Shown piece by piece: positions 45,120-54,346 of a stretch of DNA of 64,000 bases. Position 1 is the first letter of the stretch, and each line of letters starts with the position of its first letter. The position numbers and the translations under genes were made by a program. The notes under the pieces were generated by a model. The model saw only the letters and a list, made by a program, of their open reading frames with translations. It made no database searches and was not told where the DNA came from. The DNA comes from Pseudomonadota bacterium (lineage in GTDB: Bacteria; Desulfobacterota; Desulfovibrionia; Desulfovibrionales; Desulfovibrionaceae): positions 1 to 64,000 of the forward strand of contig JAEWQB010000028.1 of assembly GCA_023460395.1 (NCBI GenBank), given 5' to 3'.

Positions 45120-46286
45120 ATGTCTGATAATGCTGACGCCACGCAGGAAGACAGTCCCCGCATTCTGGAAGTGCGAAACGAAATAGACGCCACAGATCAG
45201 GACATCCTTAAACTGCTCAACCGCAGGGCCGCGCTTAGTCTGGAAGTGGGCCAGCTAAAACGGGGCACGCGGGATGTCATTTTCAAGCCCTTCCGGGAAA
45301 TGGAAGTGTTGGAACACCTGCGCCAAGGCAATGAGGGGCCGCTGCCCTTTGAGCACCTGCAATCCATCTATCGTGAAGTGTTTTCCTCATCACGGGCGCT
45401 GCAACGCCCCCAACGGGCCGCCTATTTGGGACCGGAAGGCACGTTTTCCTATTTCGCGGGGGTGGAGTATCTGGGCAAGGCGGTGGATTACCTGCCGCAA
45501 CGAAATCTCTATGAGGTGTTCCGCGCCGTAAATTCCCGCGAATGCGAGTTGGGGGTCATCCCTCTGGAAAATTCGCTGGAAGGTTCGGTGGGGCAAAGCC
45601 TCGACCTGTTTCTGGATTTTCCCCTGTACATTCAGGCAGAACTCTTCTGCCGTATCAGCCACAGCCTGCTCACCCGCGAGCGTTCCCTCGCGGACATTAC
45701 CACCGTCTATTCGCACCCCCAACCCCTGGGGCAATGCGGAGGATGGCTGCGTGCCAATCTGCCCAACGCCCGCATAGAACCCACGGAGAGCACGGCTGCC
45801 GCCGCCCGCCGCGTGCGAGACGAACAGGGCGCGGCAGCCATCGGACATAGCCAGTTGGCAGACCTGCTGGACTTGACCATACTGGCGCGGGGCATTGAAA
45901 ATATGCCTGACAACTGGACCCGGTTTGTCATTGTCGGCCCTAAACCAGCCGCTAACGAAGCCCGCGATAAAACGTCCATGCTGTTTTCCGTGCCGGATCA
46001 GCCGGGAGCGCTGGTCAATGTGCTGAATGTGCTCTCCGTGGAAGGCCTAAACATGAAAAAGCTGGAGTCTCGCCCCATGCGCGGCGAAAAGTGGCGCTAC
46101 GTCTTTTTCGTGGATGTGGAATCGGACCTCTCCGGCGACGAGTACGCGGCGCTGTTACGGGAATTACGCGGGCAATGCCAAAGCCTGCGCATTCTGGGCA
46201 GCTATCCGGCGGGAAATTACATTGACGTTTCCGCCGGAGCGGACACGCGCGACGCGCGCGCCGTCCCCACAGACTTCAACGAATAA
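45120..46286 (+). CDS. pheA: Bifunctional chorismate mutase/prephenate dehydratase
   Basis: 388 residues in three domains: an AroQ-type chorismate mutase (~14-95, EVRNEIDATDQDILKLLNRRAALSLEVGQLKR), prephenate dehydratase (~100-280, AYLGPEGTFSYFAG, VIPLENSLEGSV and NWTRFVIVGP with the catalytic Thr) and an ACT domain (~285-375, SVPDQPGALVNVLNV and LESRPM) for feedback by phenylalanine. It makes phenylpyruvate for Phe synthesis. Fully intact. Confidence 0.96.
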   Translation: MSDNADATQEDSPRILEVRNEIDATDQDILKLLNRRAALSLEVGQLKRGTRDVIFKPFREMEVLEHLRQGNEGPLPFEHLQSIYREVFSSSRALQRPQRAAYLGPEGTFSYFAGVEYLGKAVDYLPQRNLYEVFRAVNSRECELGVIPLENSLEGSVGQSLDLFLDFPLYIQAELFCRISHSLLTRERSLADITTVYSHPQPLGQCGGWLRANLPNARIEPTESTAAAARRVRDEQGAAAIGHSQLADLLDLTILARGIENMPDNWTRFVIVGPKPAANEARDKTSMLFSVPDQPGALVNVLNVLSVEGLNMKKLESRPMRGEKWRYVFFVDVESDLSGDEYAALLRELRGQCQSLRILGSYPAGNYIDVSAGADTRDARAVPTDFNE

Positions 46287-46307
46287 ATACCATTACAGGT
46301 GCGGAGA

Positions 46308-47642
46308 ATGCAGGGAATGAACACCATTCGGGAAGTGGCGGCACCACCGTCCAAATCGGTTTCGCATCGCACGGTTATCGCGGCAGCGCTGGGCGCAGGC
46401 GAATCGCGCCTCGCCAATGTGCTGGAAAGCGAAGACCTGACGCGCACCATGGAAATTCTATCTGTAGGCGGCGCGCACTTCGAACGTCTGGGAGAAGGAC
46501 TCTACGCGGTGCGCGGCGTCTCCGGGACATTGGCTGGAGGTGCGCAGGAGCCGGTGTCCTGCGATGTGGGCGAATCCGGCACCACCTGCCGCCTGCTCAC
46601 CGCCGTTCTGGCGGCAGGACTGGGATATTTCCGGGTTCACGGAGCGCCGCGCATGCATGAGCGCCCCATTGGTGAACTTGTTTCCGCGCTACGCTCGCAA
46701 GGCGTGACCGTGGACTATGAAGGCCGGGAAGGCTATCCGCCTTTGTGCATCAATACGCATGGGATGTCCGGCGGCGATGTCAGCATTGGCATGAGCGACT
46801 CCAGCCAATATCTCTCCGGTCTGCTCATGGCCGCGCCACTGGGTAAGTCCATGACCATCCATGTGACGGGCGATAAGGCCGTCAGTTGGCCTTACGTGGG
46901 CCTTACCCTGCAAGTGATGGAAGACTTTGGGCATCGCTTTCAGGTAGAGGTACGCGAAGAAGACGGGTGGGCCCCACGGGACTGGCGCACCCTGCACGAA
47001 GTTGCACCGGGTGCCACCCGCTTCGCCATGCGCTCCGGCATGTATAGCGCGGGGGATTACCGCGTGGAAGGCGATTGGTCCAACGCGTCTTACTTTCTCG
47101 CAGCGGGGGCCATAGGCCCCAACCCCGTGAGGGTGACCGGCTTACGCGCGGACTCCTTGCAGGGCGACAAGGCCATGGTGGACATTTTGCGCCGAATGGG
47201 AGCCTCGCTGGAGCAAGACGCTTCCGGCATCACTGTTTTCCCGTCTCCCTTGCGGGGAATAGAGATCGATATGGGAAAATGTCCAGATCTCGTGCCCACC
47301 GTGGCGGTACTGGCGGCCTTCGCCCAAAGTCCCACGCTAGTGACCAATGTGGCCCATCTGCGCATCAAAGAATGCGACCGACTCGCGGGACCGGTGGCGG
47401 AACTCGCCAAAGCCGGAGTGCGGGCGGAGGTCCGGGAAGACGGGCTGGTTGTGTTCCCCGCAGGCCTCCCCGCCGTTGACGCAGCGCACAAGCCTGTCTT
47501 CACGGCGTACAATGATCACCGCATGGCTATGAGCCTTTCCCTGCTGGAATTGGCGGGCATTCCGGTAACGCTGGATGACCCCAACTGCGTGGCGAAGTCG
47601 TTTCCCGCCTTCTGGCACAAATGGAACAGGGTACGGGCATGA
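46308..47642 (+). CDS. aroA: 3-phosphoshikimate 1-carboxyvinyltransferase (EPSP synthase)
   Basis: About 444 residues. PPSKSVSHR at the N-terminus binds phosphoenolpyruvate and RIKECDRLAG and YNDHRMAMSLS are near the end. The loop that is usually GNAGTAMRPLT in glyphosate-sensitive enzymes reads GESGTTCRLLT, an atypical form. Start uncertain: GTG 46299, ATG 46308 and ATG 46317 are all in frame; 46308 has AGGTG 6 bases upstream. It precedes tyrA with a 4-base overlap. Confidence 0.93.
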   Translation: MQGMNTIREVAAPPSKSVSHRTVIAAALGAGESRLANVLESEDLTRTMEILSVGGAHFERLGEGLYAVRGVSGTLAGGAQEPVSCDVGESGTTCRLLTAVLAAGLGYFRVHGAPRMHERPIGELVSALRSQGVTVDYEGREGYPPLCINTHGMSGGDVSIGMSDSSQYLSGLLMAAPLGKSMTIHVTGDKAVSWPYVGLTLQVMEDFGHRFQVEVREEDGWAPRDWRTLHEVAPGATRFAMRSGMYSAGDYRVEGDWSNASYFLAAGAIGPNPVRVTGLRADSLQGDKAMVDILRRMGASLEQDASGITVFPSPLRGIEIDMGKCPDLVPTVAVLAAFAQSPTLVTNVAHLRIKECDRLAGPVAELAKAGVRAEVREDGLVVFPAGLPAVDAAHKPVFTAYNDHRMAMSLSLLELAGIPVTLDDPNCVAKSFPAFWHKWNRVRA

Positions 47643-48463
47643 GCGGGGAAGAGTGTTTTAGCAACTCCACCGCGACCGGGTTTGCTCCCGATGCTGCAAC
47701 CGTCGCGGTGGTGGGTGCGGGCGGGCGCATGGGGCGTATGTTTTGCACACGATTACGCTCCGCGGGGTATGACGTCCGCGAATTGGACCAGCCTTTGACA
47801 GAAATGGCAATTAGGACTGGACTGCGGGGAGCGGATGTTGTATTCTTATGTATCCCAGCGGCGGTCTTTGTCTCTGTATTGGACAAGCTACGTGGGGAAC
47901 TGCGTCCGCCGCACATACTGGTGGACATAACGTCGGTGAAGGTACAGCCCATGCATCAAATGGCTAGCGCATATTCCGGCCCCATTGTGGGCACACATCC
48001 GCTCTTCGGCCCGGAGCCGAAGGCCGGGGAAACGCGTGTTGCCATCACCCCTTCCTCCGCTGCGGACGAAACGCATGTCCGCATAGTGGAGACGCTGTTC
48101 GCCCGCATGGGATGCGAAACCTTTCGCACCACGGCAGAAGAGCACGACGAAGCAGCCGCATTTATTCAGGGGCTGAATTTCATCACCACGGTTTCCTATC
48201 TGGCCACACTGGCCCATCGGGATGAAATGACCCCCTACCTCACTCCTTCTTTCCTGCGCCGTCTTGAAGCCGCGCAAAAAATGCTCACGGAAGATGCCGA
48301 ACTGTTCGCGGGGCTGTTTGAAGCCAACCCCAGTTCGCATGACGCCGTGCGTTCCTTCCGTAACATGCTGAACATTGCCGCCGGTGGCGACGTGAACGTG
48401 CTCGTTGAGCGCGCTCTTTGGTGGTGGCGTTCGGACAATGATACGGGAGGAGTGCGTCAGTAG
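47639..48463 (+). CDS. tyrA: Prephenate dehydrogenase
   Basis: 274 residues from the ATG at 47639, overlapping the aroA stop (ATGA). The Rossmann fold has VVGAGGRMGRMF and the catalytic site GTHPLFGPEP, with EEHDEAAAFIQGLNF typical of the family. It makes 4-hydroxyphenylpyruvate for Tyr synthesis; no chorismate mutase or ACT domain is fused. The last 20 residues contain three Trp in a row (WWW at codons 48419-48427), twelve codons before the stop. This is unusual and may turn the TyrA tail into the sensor of the trp attenuator downstream. Confidence 0.94.
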   Translation: MSGEECFSNSTATGFAPDAATVAVVGAGGRMGRMFCTRLRSAGYDVRELDQPLTEMAIRTGLRGADVVFLCIPAAVFVSVLDKLRGELRPPHILVDITSVKVQPMHQMASAYSGPIVGTHPLFGPEPKAGETRVAITPSSAADETHVRIVETLFARMGCETFRTTAEEHDEAAAFIQGLNFITTVSYLATLAHRDEMTPYLTPSFLRRLEAAQKMLTEDAELFAGLFEANPSSHDAVRSFRNMLNIAAGGDVNVLVERALWWWRSDNDTGGVRQ

Positions 48464-48534
48464 CCTGACCACCCGGCATAGTCACTGGACAAAAGTACAC
48501 GCCGCGTTCCCTCCCGGAACGCGGCGTTTTTTTT
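48419..48534 (+). promoter_or_regulatory. Internal trp attenuator reading the Trp codons of tyrA
   Basis: Three consecutive TGG codons (48419-48427) near the tyrA end precede a strong intrinsic terminator: stem 48500-48510 with 48516-48526 (11 bp) plus T8 (48527-48534), 31 bases before trpE. A possible antiterminator pairs 48449-48456 (GGAGTGCG) with 48503-48510 (CGCGTTCC), two G-U pairs. A ribosome at the stop codon 48461-48463 would cover 48449-48456 and let the terminator form; a ribosome stalled at the Trp codons would leave it free. GGTGGT (48420-48425) can also pair with ACCACC (48468-48473). Fold drawn by hand. Confidence 0.7.
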
Positions 48535-48564
48535 ATCACAACAAGCGAGTTAGGAGAAAACCCG

Positions 48565-49977
48565 ATGAAAGTTTTACTCAAGCAGACAGGCCAATGGCTG
48601 GCGGCGGATATCCAGACGCCCATCAGCCTGTTCCTTGGATTGGTCGGCTCCGGGCAGGGCTTCCTGCTGGAAAGTGCCGAGGTGGACGGTAGGTGGGGAC
48701 GCTACAGCGTGATCGGGTTTAACTTCCTGCTCCGGCTGGGGTGCAAGGAAGGCAAACTGGAAGTGGCTTCCCGCGACAGACGCCTCGATTGCCTGAAGGA
48801 CTACGAAGGAATGGACTTTGTGGACGGCGTGCGCTCCGTCAGCCGAACGATTACCGTGGAACCCGCAGAGGGATTTGCCTCGCTCCCTTCCATCGCGCGA
48901 GGGCTGTTCGGCTATTTTGGCTACGGAACCGCGGGGATGTTTGAACCCAAACTGCGCACCGTACTGCCACCGGAAAACGCCGAAGCCTGTTTGGTATTGC
49001 CCGGAACCATCGTGCTCTTCGACCATCTATATAACCGGATGTGCCAGCTTAATCTGGCGGACGGGCTTACTGTGCGCATGGACCGCGCCGCTGTGGAACG
49101 CAAGGCGGAACCGCCGGAAGTAGGCACACTCACCACAATTCCAGACCGCATTAGCTATGTGCGGAATGTGGAACGCGCAAAAGAGCTTATTCGTCAGGGC
49201 GAGGCCATTCAGATAGTGCTCTCCACCCGGTTCCAAGCCCCATTCTCCGGCGATCCTTTCGTGCTCTACCGCCGTCTGCGACAGATTAACCCTTCGCCCT
49301 ACATGTTTTTCATGCGTTTGCCGGGCATCAGTTTGGTCGGCTCGTCACCGGAAGTGCTGGTGCGTTCCCGCGATAACGAGGTGGAAGTTTGCCCCATTGC
49401 GGGGACGCGGCCCCGTGGTGCGTCGGAAACAGAAGATATGGCCCTCGCGGAGGAACTTCAGTCCGACCCCAAAGAACAGGCCGAGCATGTCATGCTGGTG
49501 GATCTGGGGCGCAACGATGTGGGCCGGGTTTCCGAGCCGGGGAGTGTCTCTGTGGACAAATACATGCAGGTGGAACGCTTCAGCCACGTCATGCACATGA
49601 CCTCCTACGTGAAAGGCCGCCTGTCGCCCGATACAGACGCATTGCACATACTGGGAGCCACCTTTCCCGCAGGCACGGTGAGCGGTGCTCCCAAAGTCCG
49701 GGCCATGGAAATCATCGCGGACATGGAAGCCCTGCCGCGCGGTCCTTACGCTGGTGCCGTGGGCTGGATGAGTCTGGACGGAACCGCCAATCTGGACACA
49801 GGCATACTCATCCGCACGCTGTGGGTCCGGGACGGTCTGGTGCAATGGCAGTGCGGCGCGGGCATAGTGCACGATTCCATTCCCGAACGCGAATGGGAGG
49901 AATGCCACAACAAGGCCAGAGTTCTTAAAGTCACTATTAACGGCACGGGGGACGGCGATGTTTTTGCTTATCGATAA
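48565..49977 (+). CDS. trpE: Anthranilate synthase component I
   Basis: 470 residues. The feedback site LLES (~35) that binds tryptophan is present, so feedback inhibition is expected. The catalytic half carries IQIVLSTRF, PSPYMFFMRLPG, CPIAGTRPRG, HVMLVDLGRNDVGRV and TFPAGTVSGAPKVRAMEII. It makes anthranilate from chorismate with ammonia from TrpG. AGGAG lies 8 bases before the ATG. It follows the proposed internal attenuator and overlaps trpG by 20 bases. Confidence 0.97.
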   Translation: MKVLLKQTGQWLAADIQTPISLFLGLVGSGQGFLLESAEVDGRWGRYSVIGFNFLLRLGCKEGKLEVASRDRRLDCLKDYEGMDFVDGVRSVSRTITVEPAEGFASLPSIARGLFGYFGYGTAGMFEPKLRTVLPPENAEACLVLPGTIVLFDHLYNRMCQLNLADGLTVRMDRAAVERKAEPPEVGTLTTIPDRISYVRNVERAKELIRQGEAIQIVLSTRFQAPFSGDPFVLYRRLRQINPSPYMFFMRLPGISLVGSSPEVLVRSRDNEVEVCPIAGTRPRGASETEDMALAEELQSDPKEQAEHVMLVDLGRNDVGRVSEPGSVSVDKYMQVERFSHVMHMTSYVKGRLSPDTDALHILGATFPAGTVSGAPKVRAMEIIADMEALPRGPYAGAVGWMSLDGTANLDTGILIRTLWVRDGLVQWQCGAGIVHDSIPEREWEECHNKARVLKVTINGTGDGDVFAYR

Positions 49978-50542
49978 TTACGACTCTTTCACCTTCAATC
50001 TGGTGCAGGCTTTTCAGAAAACCGACCGATTTCCCCTCGTTCTCAAAAACGACGATCCCGCCATTCTGGAACTTGCCCGTGGTGGTGAGCTAGATATGGT
50101 GTGCATTTCTCCCGGCCCCAGCAACCCGCTCAACGCCGGATTATGCCTGCAATTTCTCTCTTTGCTCCCCACCACGGTTCCGGTGTTGGGGGTCTGCCTC
50201 GGACATCAAATTCTTGGGCATTTCGCCGGAGCGTCTGTGGTAGTGGGGCCGCGCATCATGCACGGCAAATCGTCCATGCTCGACCATGACGGCACAGGGC
50301 TTTTCACAGGGCTGGCATCGCCCATGCGCATAGGCCGCTACCATTCACTCGTCGTGAATACGCATGAAGCCCCAGACTTGCTGGAAACCTGCTGCGCCGT
50401 ATCCACCGACGCGGGAGAAACTGAAGTCATGGCCCTGCGCTACCGTGACCGCCCATGGGTGGGCGTGCAGTTCCACCCGGAATCCGTTCTCACGCCACAA
50501 GGGGAAACGCTGCTCGCCAATTTCCCCGGACAGATACTGTAA
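49958..50542 (+). CDS. trpG: Anthranilate synthase glutamine amidotransferase component
   Basis: 194 residues, class I glutaminase with LLIDNYDSFTFNLVQ at the N-terminus and the triad Cys (GVCLGHQ) and His/Glu (VQFHPESV). It supplies ammonia to TrpE. The 20-base overlap with trpE points to coupled translation. Confidence 0.97.
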   Translation: MFLLIDNYDSFTFNLVQAFQKTDRFPLVLKNDDPAILELARGGELDMVCISPGPSNPLNAGLCLQFLSLLPTTVPVLGVCLGHQILGHFAGASVVVGPRIMHGKSSMLDHDGTGLFTGLASPMRIGRYHSLVVNTHEAPDLLETCCAVSTDAGETEVMALRYRDRPWVGVQFHPESVLTPQGETLLANFPGQIL

Positions 50543-50554
50543 GGAGACACGCAC

Positions 50555-51550
50555 ATGCAGACTACAGAAATACTGGAAACTCTGGCCTCTGGGCAGCACC
50601 TTTCCGGTGACATGGCAGACACGGCCTTCACCCGGCTTATGGACGGCGAAATGAGTCCGGGACAGGCGGGGGCTTTTTTGCTGGGCTTGCGCCTTAAAGG
50701 TGAAACCCCGCTGGAAATGGCGGCGGCGGTAAAAGCCTGCCTCCAGCGCGCCAAGGCTGTGCCCGGCGTGACGGGCAAACGGATAGACCCCGTTGGCACA
50801 GGCGGTGACGGTAAACGCAGCTTTAACTGCTCCACCGCCACAGCCCTGACTCTGGCGGGCATGGGCTACACGGTAACTAAGCACGGGAACAGAGCGGTAT
50901 CCTCTTCCTGCGGCAGCGCAGACGCCGTGGACGGCATGGGACTGCCCATGCATCAGGAACCATCTGATATTCTTGATGAATTACAGCGGAGACACTTCGC
51001 CTTCCTCTTCGCCCCTTACTTCCACCCAGCGTTCCGCCATATCATGCCCGTGCGCCAAGATCTGGGCATGCGTACCCTGTTTAACCTACTCGGTCCTCTG
51101 CTTAACCCCGCCCGCCCTACCCACCAGCTACTGGGGGTCGCCCGCCCCGAGCACCTGCAACTCATGGCGGACGTTCTGGCACTCTCCGGCTTGGAACGGG
51201 CGGCTGTCATCCACGGCGCGGGCGGTTATGACGAACTCACTCCCATCGGCCCGGCACAGGCGGTGCTGGTGGAGGGTAACAAAACCCGCCGCGTGTCCTT
51301 TGATCCCGCGGAGTTTGGCTTTGCCCCATGCGCACCGGAAGAGCTGGCCGTTTCCGGCAAAGAAGAGGGGCTTGCCGTACTGCGCGAGCTTTTGCACGGT
51401 CGCGGCAACCGCCCCATGCGCGAGATGCTCATCTTCAATGTGGGGGTGGCGGTACATCTGCTGGAAGACACCAAACCGCTACGGGCATGCATGGATGACG
51501 CCCGTGACGCCGTGGCTGCCGGACTGGGAGGGAAGGTGTTGCATGCTTGA
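50555..51550 (+). CDS. trpD: Anthranilate phosphoribosyltransferase
   Basis: 331 residues. Conserved DPVGTGGDGKRSFNCST and KHGNRAVSSSCGSADAVDGMG bind phosphoribosyl pyrophosphate. The middle has VRQDLGMRTLFNLLGPLLNP, and VHGAGGYDE-like VIHGAGGYDELT near residue 210. The enzyme adds phosphoribose to anthranilate. An AAGGAG ribosome site precedes the ATG. The end overlaps trpC. Confidence 0.96.
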   Translation: MQTTEILETLASGQHLSGDMADTAFTRLMDGEMSPGQAGAFLLGLRLKGETPLEMAAAVKACLQRAKAVPGVTGKRIDPVGTGGDGKRSFNCSTATALTLAGMGYTVTKHGNRAVSSSCGSADAVDGMGLPMHQEPSDILDELQRRHFAFLFAPYFHPAFRHIMPVRQDLGMRTLFNLLGPLLNPARPTHQLLGVARPEHLQLMADVLALSGLERAAVIHGAGGYDELTPIGPAQAVLVEGNKTRRVSFDPAEFGFAPCAPEELAVSGKEEGLAVLRELLHGRGNRPMREMLIFNVGVAVHLLEDTKPLRACMDDARDAVAAGLGGKVLHA

Positions 51551-52322
51551 CCGTTTTCGCACCGCCAAGGCAGAAGAAATTCGCCGTCTGGAAGCACAGG
51601 CCAATCAGGGCACATTACCCGCGCCCTACACCGGCCCACGCCGCTCCTTTGGCGAAACCCTGCGCCAGCGAGGCAGAGAGTCCGCCCATGGACTGGCTAT
51701 CATCGCCGAATACAAGCGGGCCTCCCCCTCGCGGGGAGATATCGCGCTGGATCTGTCCCCGGAAGATGTGGCCCGGCAATACTTGCGCGCGGGGGCTTCG
51801 GCCCTTTCCGTACTTACGGAAGAGACGTACTTCAAAGGCAACCTTGGCTTTTTAGAACGTATGGCTTTCGCGGATGTTCCCCTACTGCGCAAGGACTTCC
51901 TCTTTCATCCGTTACAGGTGCGCCAAACAGCGGGCACACCAGCCTCCGCCCTGCTCCTTATCGTGCGCATGTTCAATTCCATGGACGCCCTGCGCACCAT
52001 GTTGGACCTGACGCACGAATTAGGCATGGAGGCCGTGGTGGAAGTATTCGACGAACGCGACCTCGCCATGGCCCGTGAGGCTCAGGCCCGCATTATTCAG
52101 GTTAACAATCGCGATCTGGATACGCTGCGGACCGACCTTGCCATTTGCTCTCGTCTGGGGCACCACCGTACTGACGCTGAAGTCTGGATTGCAGCCAGCG
52201 GCATCAGTTCGGGGGCAGACGTGCGCTACGTGGCTGACCAAGGATATGATGCCATGCTGGTGGGAACCGCGCTTATGCGGCACGGCACCCCGGAACTCGC
52301 CCTACAGGCGCTGCTGGCCTGA
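51543..52322 (+). CDS. trpC: Indole-3-glycerol phosphate synthase
   Basis: 259 residues from the ATG at 51543, which overlaps the trpD stop by 8 bases. TIM barrel with IIAEYKRASPSRGDI (catalytic Glu/Lys), ALSVLTEETYFKGNLGFL, LLRKDFLFHPLQV, IQVNNRDL and the phosphate site ASGISSGADVR. It forms the indole ring precursor from the carboxyphenylamino-deoxyribulose phosphate made by TrpF. The frame opens upstream inside trpD, but that part is not protein-like. Confidence 0.95.
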   Translation: MLDRFRTAKAEEIRRLEAQANQGTLPAPYTGPRRSFGETLRQRGRESAHGLAIIAEYKRASPSRGDIALDLSPEDVARQYLRAGASALSVLTEETYFKGNLGFLERMAFADVPLLRKDFLFHPLQVRQTAGTPASALLLIVRMFNSMDALRTMLDLTHELGMEAVVEVFDERDLAMAREAQARIIQVNNRDLDTLRTDLAICSRLGHHRTDAEVWIAASGISSGADVRYVADQGYDAMLVGTALMRHGTPELALQALLA

Positions 52323-52374
52323 GGCCCCGCCCTGTAGCCTAGGCGATTTGAGAAATGACAGAAGGAGAAACGGC

Positions 52375-53019
52375 ATGGTGGAAAAGGAACTCTTCATCAA
52401 AGTGTGCGGCATTACCAACCAACACGACGCGGACCTGTGTGCCCGGTTCGGAGCGGACCTGATAGGGTTCATCTTCGACCAGCGCAGCCCCCGCGCCATG
52501 ACGGTGGAAACCGTGCGCGCCATCCACACACCCGGCCTTATGCGGGTGGGGGTGTTCACCGATCACTCGGTGGACGAGGTGCGCCGGACCATGCAGCACG
52601 CCCGCCTCAACCTTGCGCAATTGCACGGCGATCAGGACGTGGAGTTCTGCGCGGCAGTGGGCAAGACCCGCGTGATGAAGGTGTTCTGGCCTGAACGCTA
52701 CGCCACCAGACAAGACCTAGAGGCAGATCTCGAACGCTACGCCTCCTGCTCCCGATTCTACCTTATGGACGCTGGCAATACCGGCGGCGGACATGGAAAA
52801 CCGCAAGACTGGTCATTTCTCGCGGGGCTGCGCGGCATAAAAACATGGTTCATCGCCGGGGGACTAGGCCCGAACACCATCCGGCAGGCTATCAAGGAAG
52901 GAAACCCCTGCGGGCTGGATCTCAATTCCGGCGTGGAAAGCGCTCCGGGGGTGAAAGACGAGTCCAAGCTCAAAGCCGTGTTCGACGCCCTAATACCGCA
53001 GCAGAGCACAGGAGCGTAA
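52375..53019 (+). CDS. trpF: Phosphoribosylanthranilate isomerase
   Basis: 214 residues from the ATG at 52375 (GAAGGAGAAA upstream). The catalytic Cys is in IKVCGIT and the phosphate site near AGGLGPNTI; GLDLNSGVESAPGVKDESKL closes the barrel. It isomerises phosphoribosylanthranilate. About 130 GC-rich bases separate it from trpB. Confidence 0.95.
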   Translation: MVEKELFIKVCGITNQHDADLCARFGADLIGFIFDQRSPRAMTVETVRAIHTPGLMRVGVFTDHSVDEVRRTMQHARLNLAQLHGDQDVEFCAAVGKTRVMKVFWPERYATRQDLEADLERYASCSRFYLMDAGNTGGGHGKPQDWSFLAGLRGIKTWFIAGGLGPNTIRQAIKEGNPCGLDLNSGVESAPGVKDESKLKAVFDALIPQQSTGA

Positions 53020-53148
53020 CCCGGTCTGGCCTGCCCGCGACAGGGGTACGCAAGGCGGCGGCAAAGCCCCTGCGGACACTCCCGCGACCGCCGTGCGGAA
53101 CTGCCGCCGGCAAAACGACAATCTCTACTTCAGCGAGTGGATACTCTT

Positions 53149-54336
53149 ATGAAAAATGCATACTTTGGAGACTTTGGTGGTCAGTTTGTGGCGGAATTGC
53201 TCATTCCGCCACTACGCGAGCTGGAACACGCCATGGAAACCATTCTGCCCTCCCAAGCGTTTCAGGATGAATTTTCAACGTTGCTCACAGACTATGTGGG
53301 GCGCAAAAGTCCTCTCACCCACTGCCCTTCCCTATCTGCGGAACTGGGGTTCAACCTCTGGCTTAAACGGGAAGACCTTAACCACACCGGTTCCCACAAA
53401 ATCAACAACACACTGGGACAGGCGCTGCTTGCCAAGCACATGGGCAAACCCGCGCTGCTCACGGAAACCGGAGCGGGCATGAACGGCGTGGCCACCGCCA
53501 CCGCAGCCCGCGCCCTGAACCTTGAATGCATTGTCTTCATGGGTGCCACAGATGTGGCCCGCCAGTCGCACAATGTGCGCCGTATGCAACTCTTAGGCGC
53601 GACGCTGGTTCCCGTGGAAAACGGAACTAAGACCCTGAAAGACGCCATTAACGAGGCCCTGCGCTTCTGGATAGCGGAACAGCGCACGCACCATTACTGC
53701 TTTGGCACTGCCGCGGGACCGCACCCCTTCCCGCTGCTGGTCCGCGAGTTCCAATCCGTCGTAGGCCGTGAAGCCCGCGAGCAGATTCTGGAAAAAACCG
53801 GTGAACTTCCCTATGCCGTAGTGGCTTGCGTGGGTGGCGGCTCTAACGCCATTGGCGCGTTTCACGCATTTGTGCCGGATGCTGACGTCCGGCTTGTGGG
53901 AGTGGAAGCCGCAGGCACGGGCGAGCCGGGCTGCCACAACTCCGCGCCGCTCAATCTCGGCTCTCCCGGCGTGCTCCACGGTCAGCGGACAATGCTCCTG
54001 CAAGATGCCGACGGGCAGATTATGCCGTCCCATTCCGTAGCCGCCGGGTTGGACTACCCCGGAGTTGGCCCCGAACACGCCCACCTGCACGCCAGTGGTC
54101 GTGCCGAATACGGCATGGTGAACGACGCGCAAGCCCTTGCCGCCTTCATGAAACTCACCCGTGCAGAGGGCATCATGCCCGCGCTGGAAAGCGCACACGC
54201 CGTGGCATGGGTACTGGAAAACAAAGACCGCATTCCCGCAGGAGCACACGTTATCGTCAACCTGTCCGGGCGTGGCGACAAAGACATGGATATCATCGAA
54301 GAACACCTTGGTCGGTTATCGACCTTGCAGGGATAA
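53149..54336 (+). CDS. trpB: Tryptophan synthase beta subunit
   Basis: 395 residues from the ATG at 53149, a classical TrpB1. PLP-binding Lys in NHTGSHKINN, catalytic Glu in LTETGAGMNG, the phosphate site GGGSNAIG and the C-terminal NLSGRGDKDMD are present. It joins indole and serine and receives indole through a channel from TrpA. An in-frame GTG at 53137 is an alternative start. Confidence 0.97.
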   Translation: MKNAYFGDFGGQFVAELLIPPLRELEHAMETILPSQAFQDEFSTLLTDYVGRKSPLTHCPSLSAELGFNLWLKREDLNHTGSHKINNTLGQALLAKHMGKPALLTETGAGMNGVATATAARALNLECIVFMGATDVARQSHNVRRMQLLGATLVPVENGTKTLKDAINEALRFWIAEQRTHHYCFGTAAGPHPFPLLVREFQSVVGREAREQILEKTGELPYAVVACVGGGSNAIGAFHAFVPDADVRLVGVEAAGTGEPGCHNSAPLNLGSPGVLHGQRTMLLQDADGQIMPSHSVAAGLDYPGVGPEHAHLHASGRAEYGMVNDAQALAAFMKLTRAEGIMPALESAHAVAWVLENKDRIPAGAHVIVNLSGRGDKDMDIIEEHLGRLSTLQG

Positions 54337-54346
54337 GGGGGCACAC

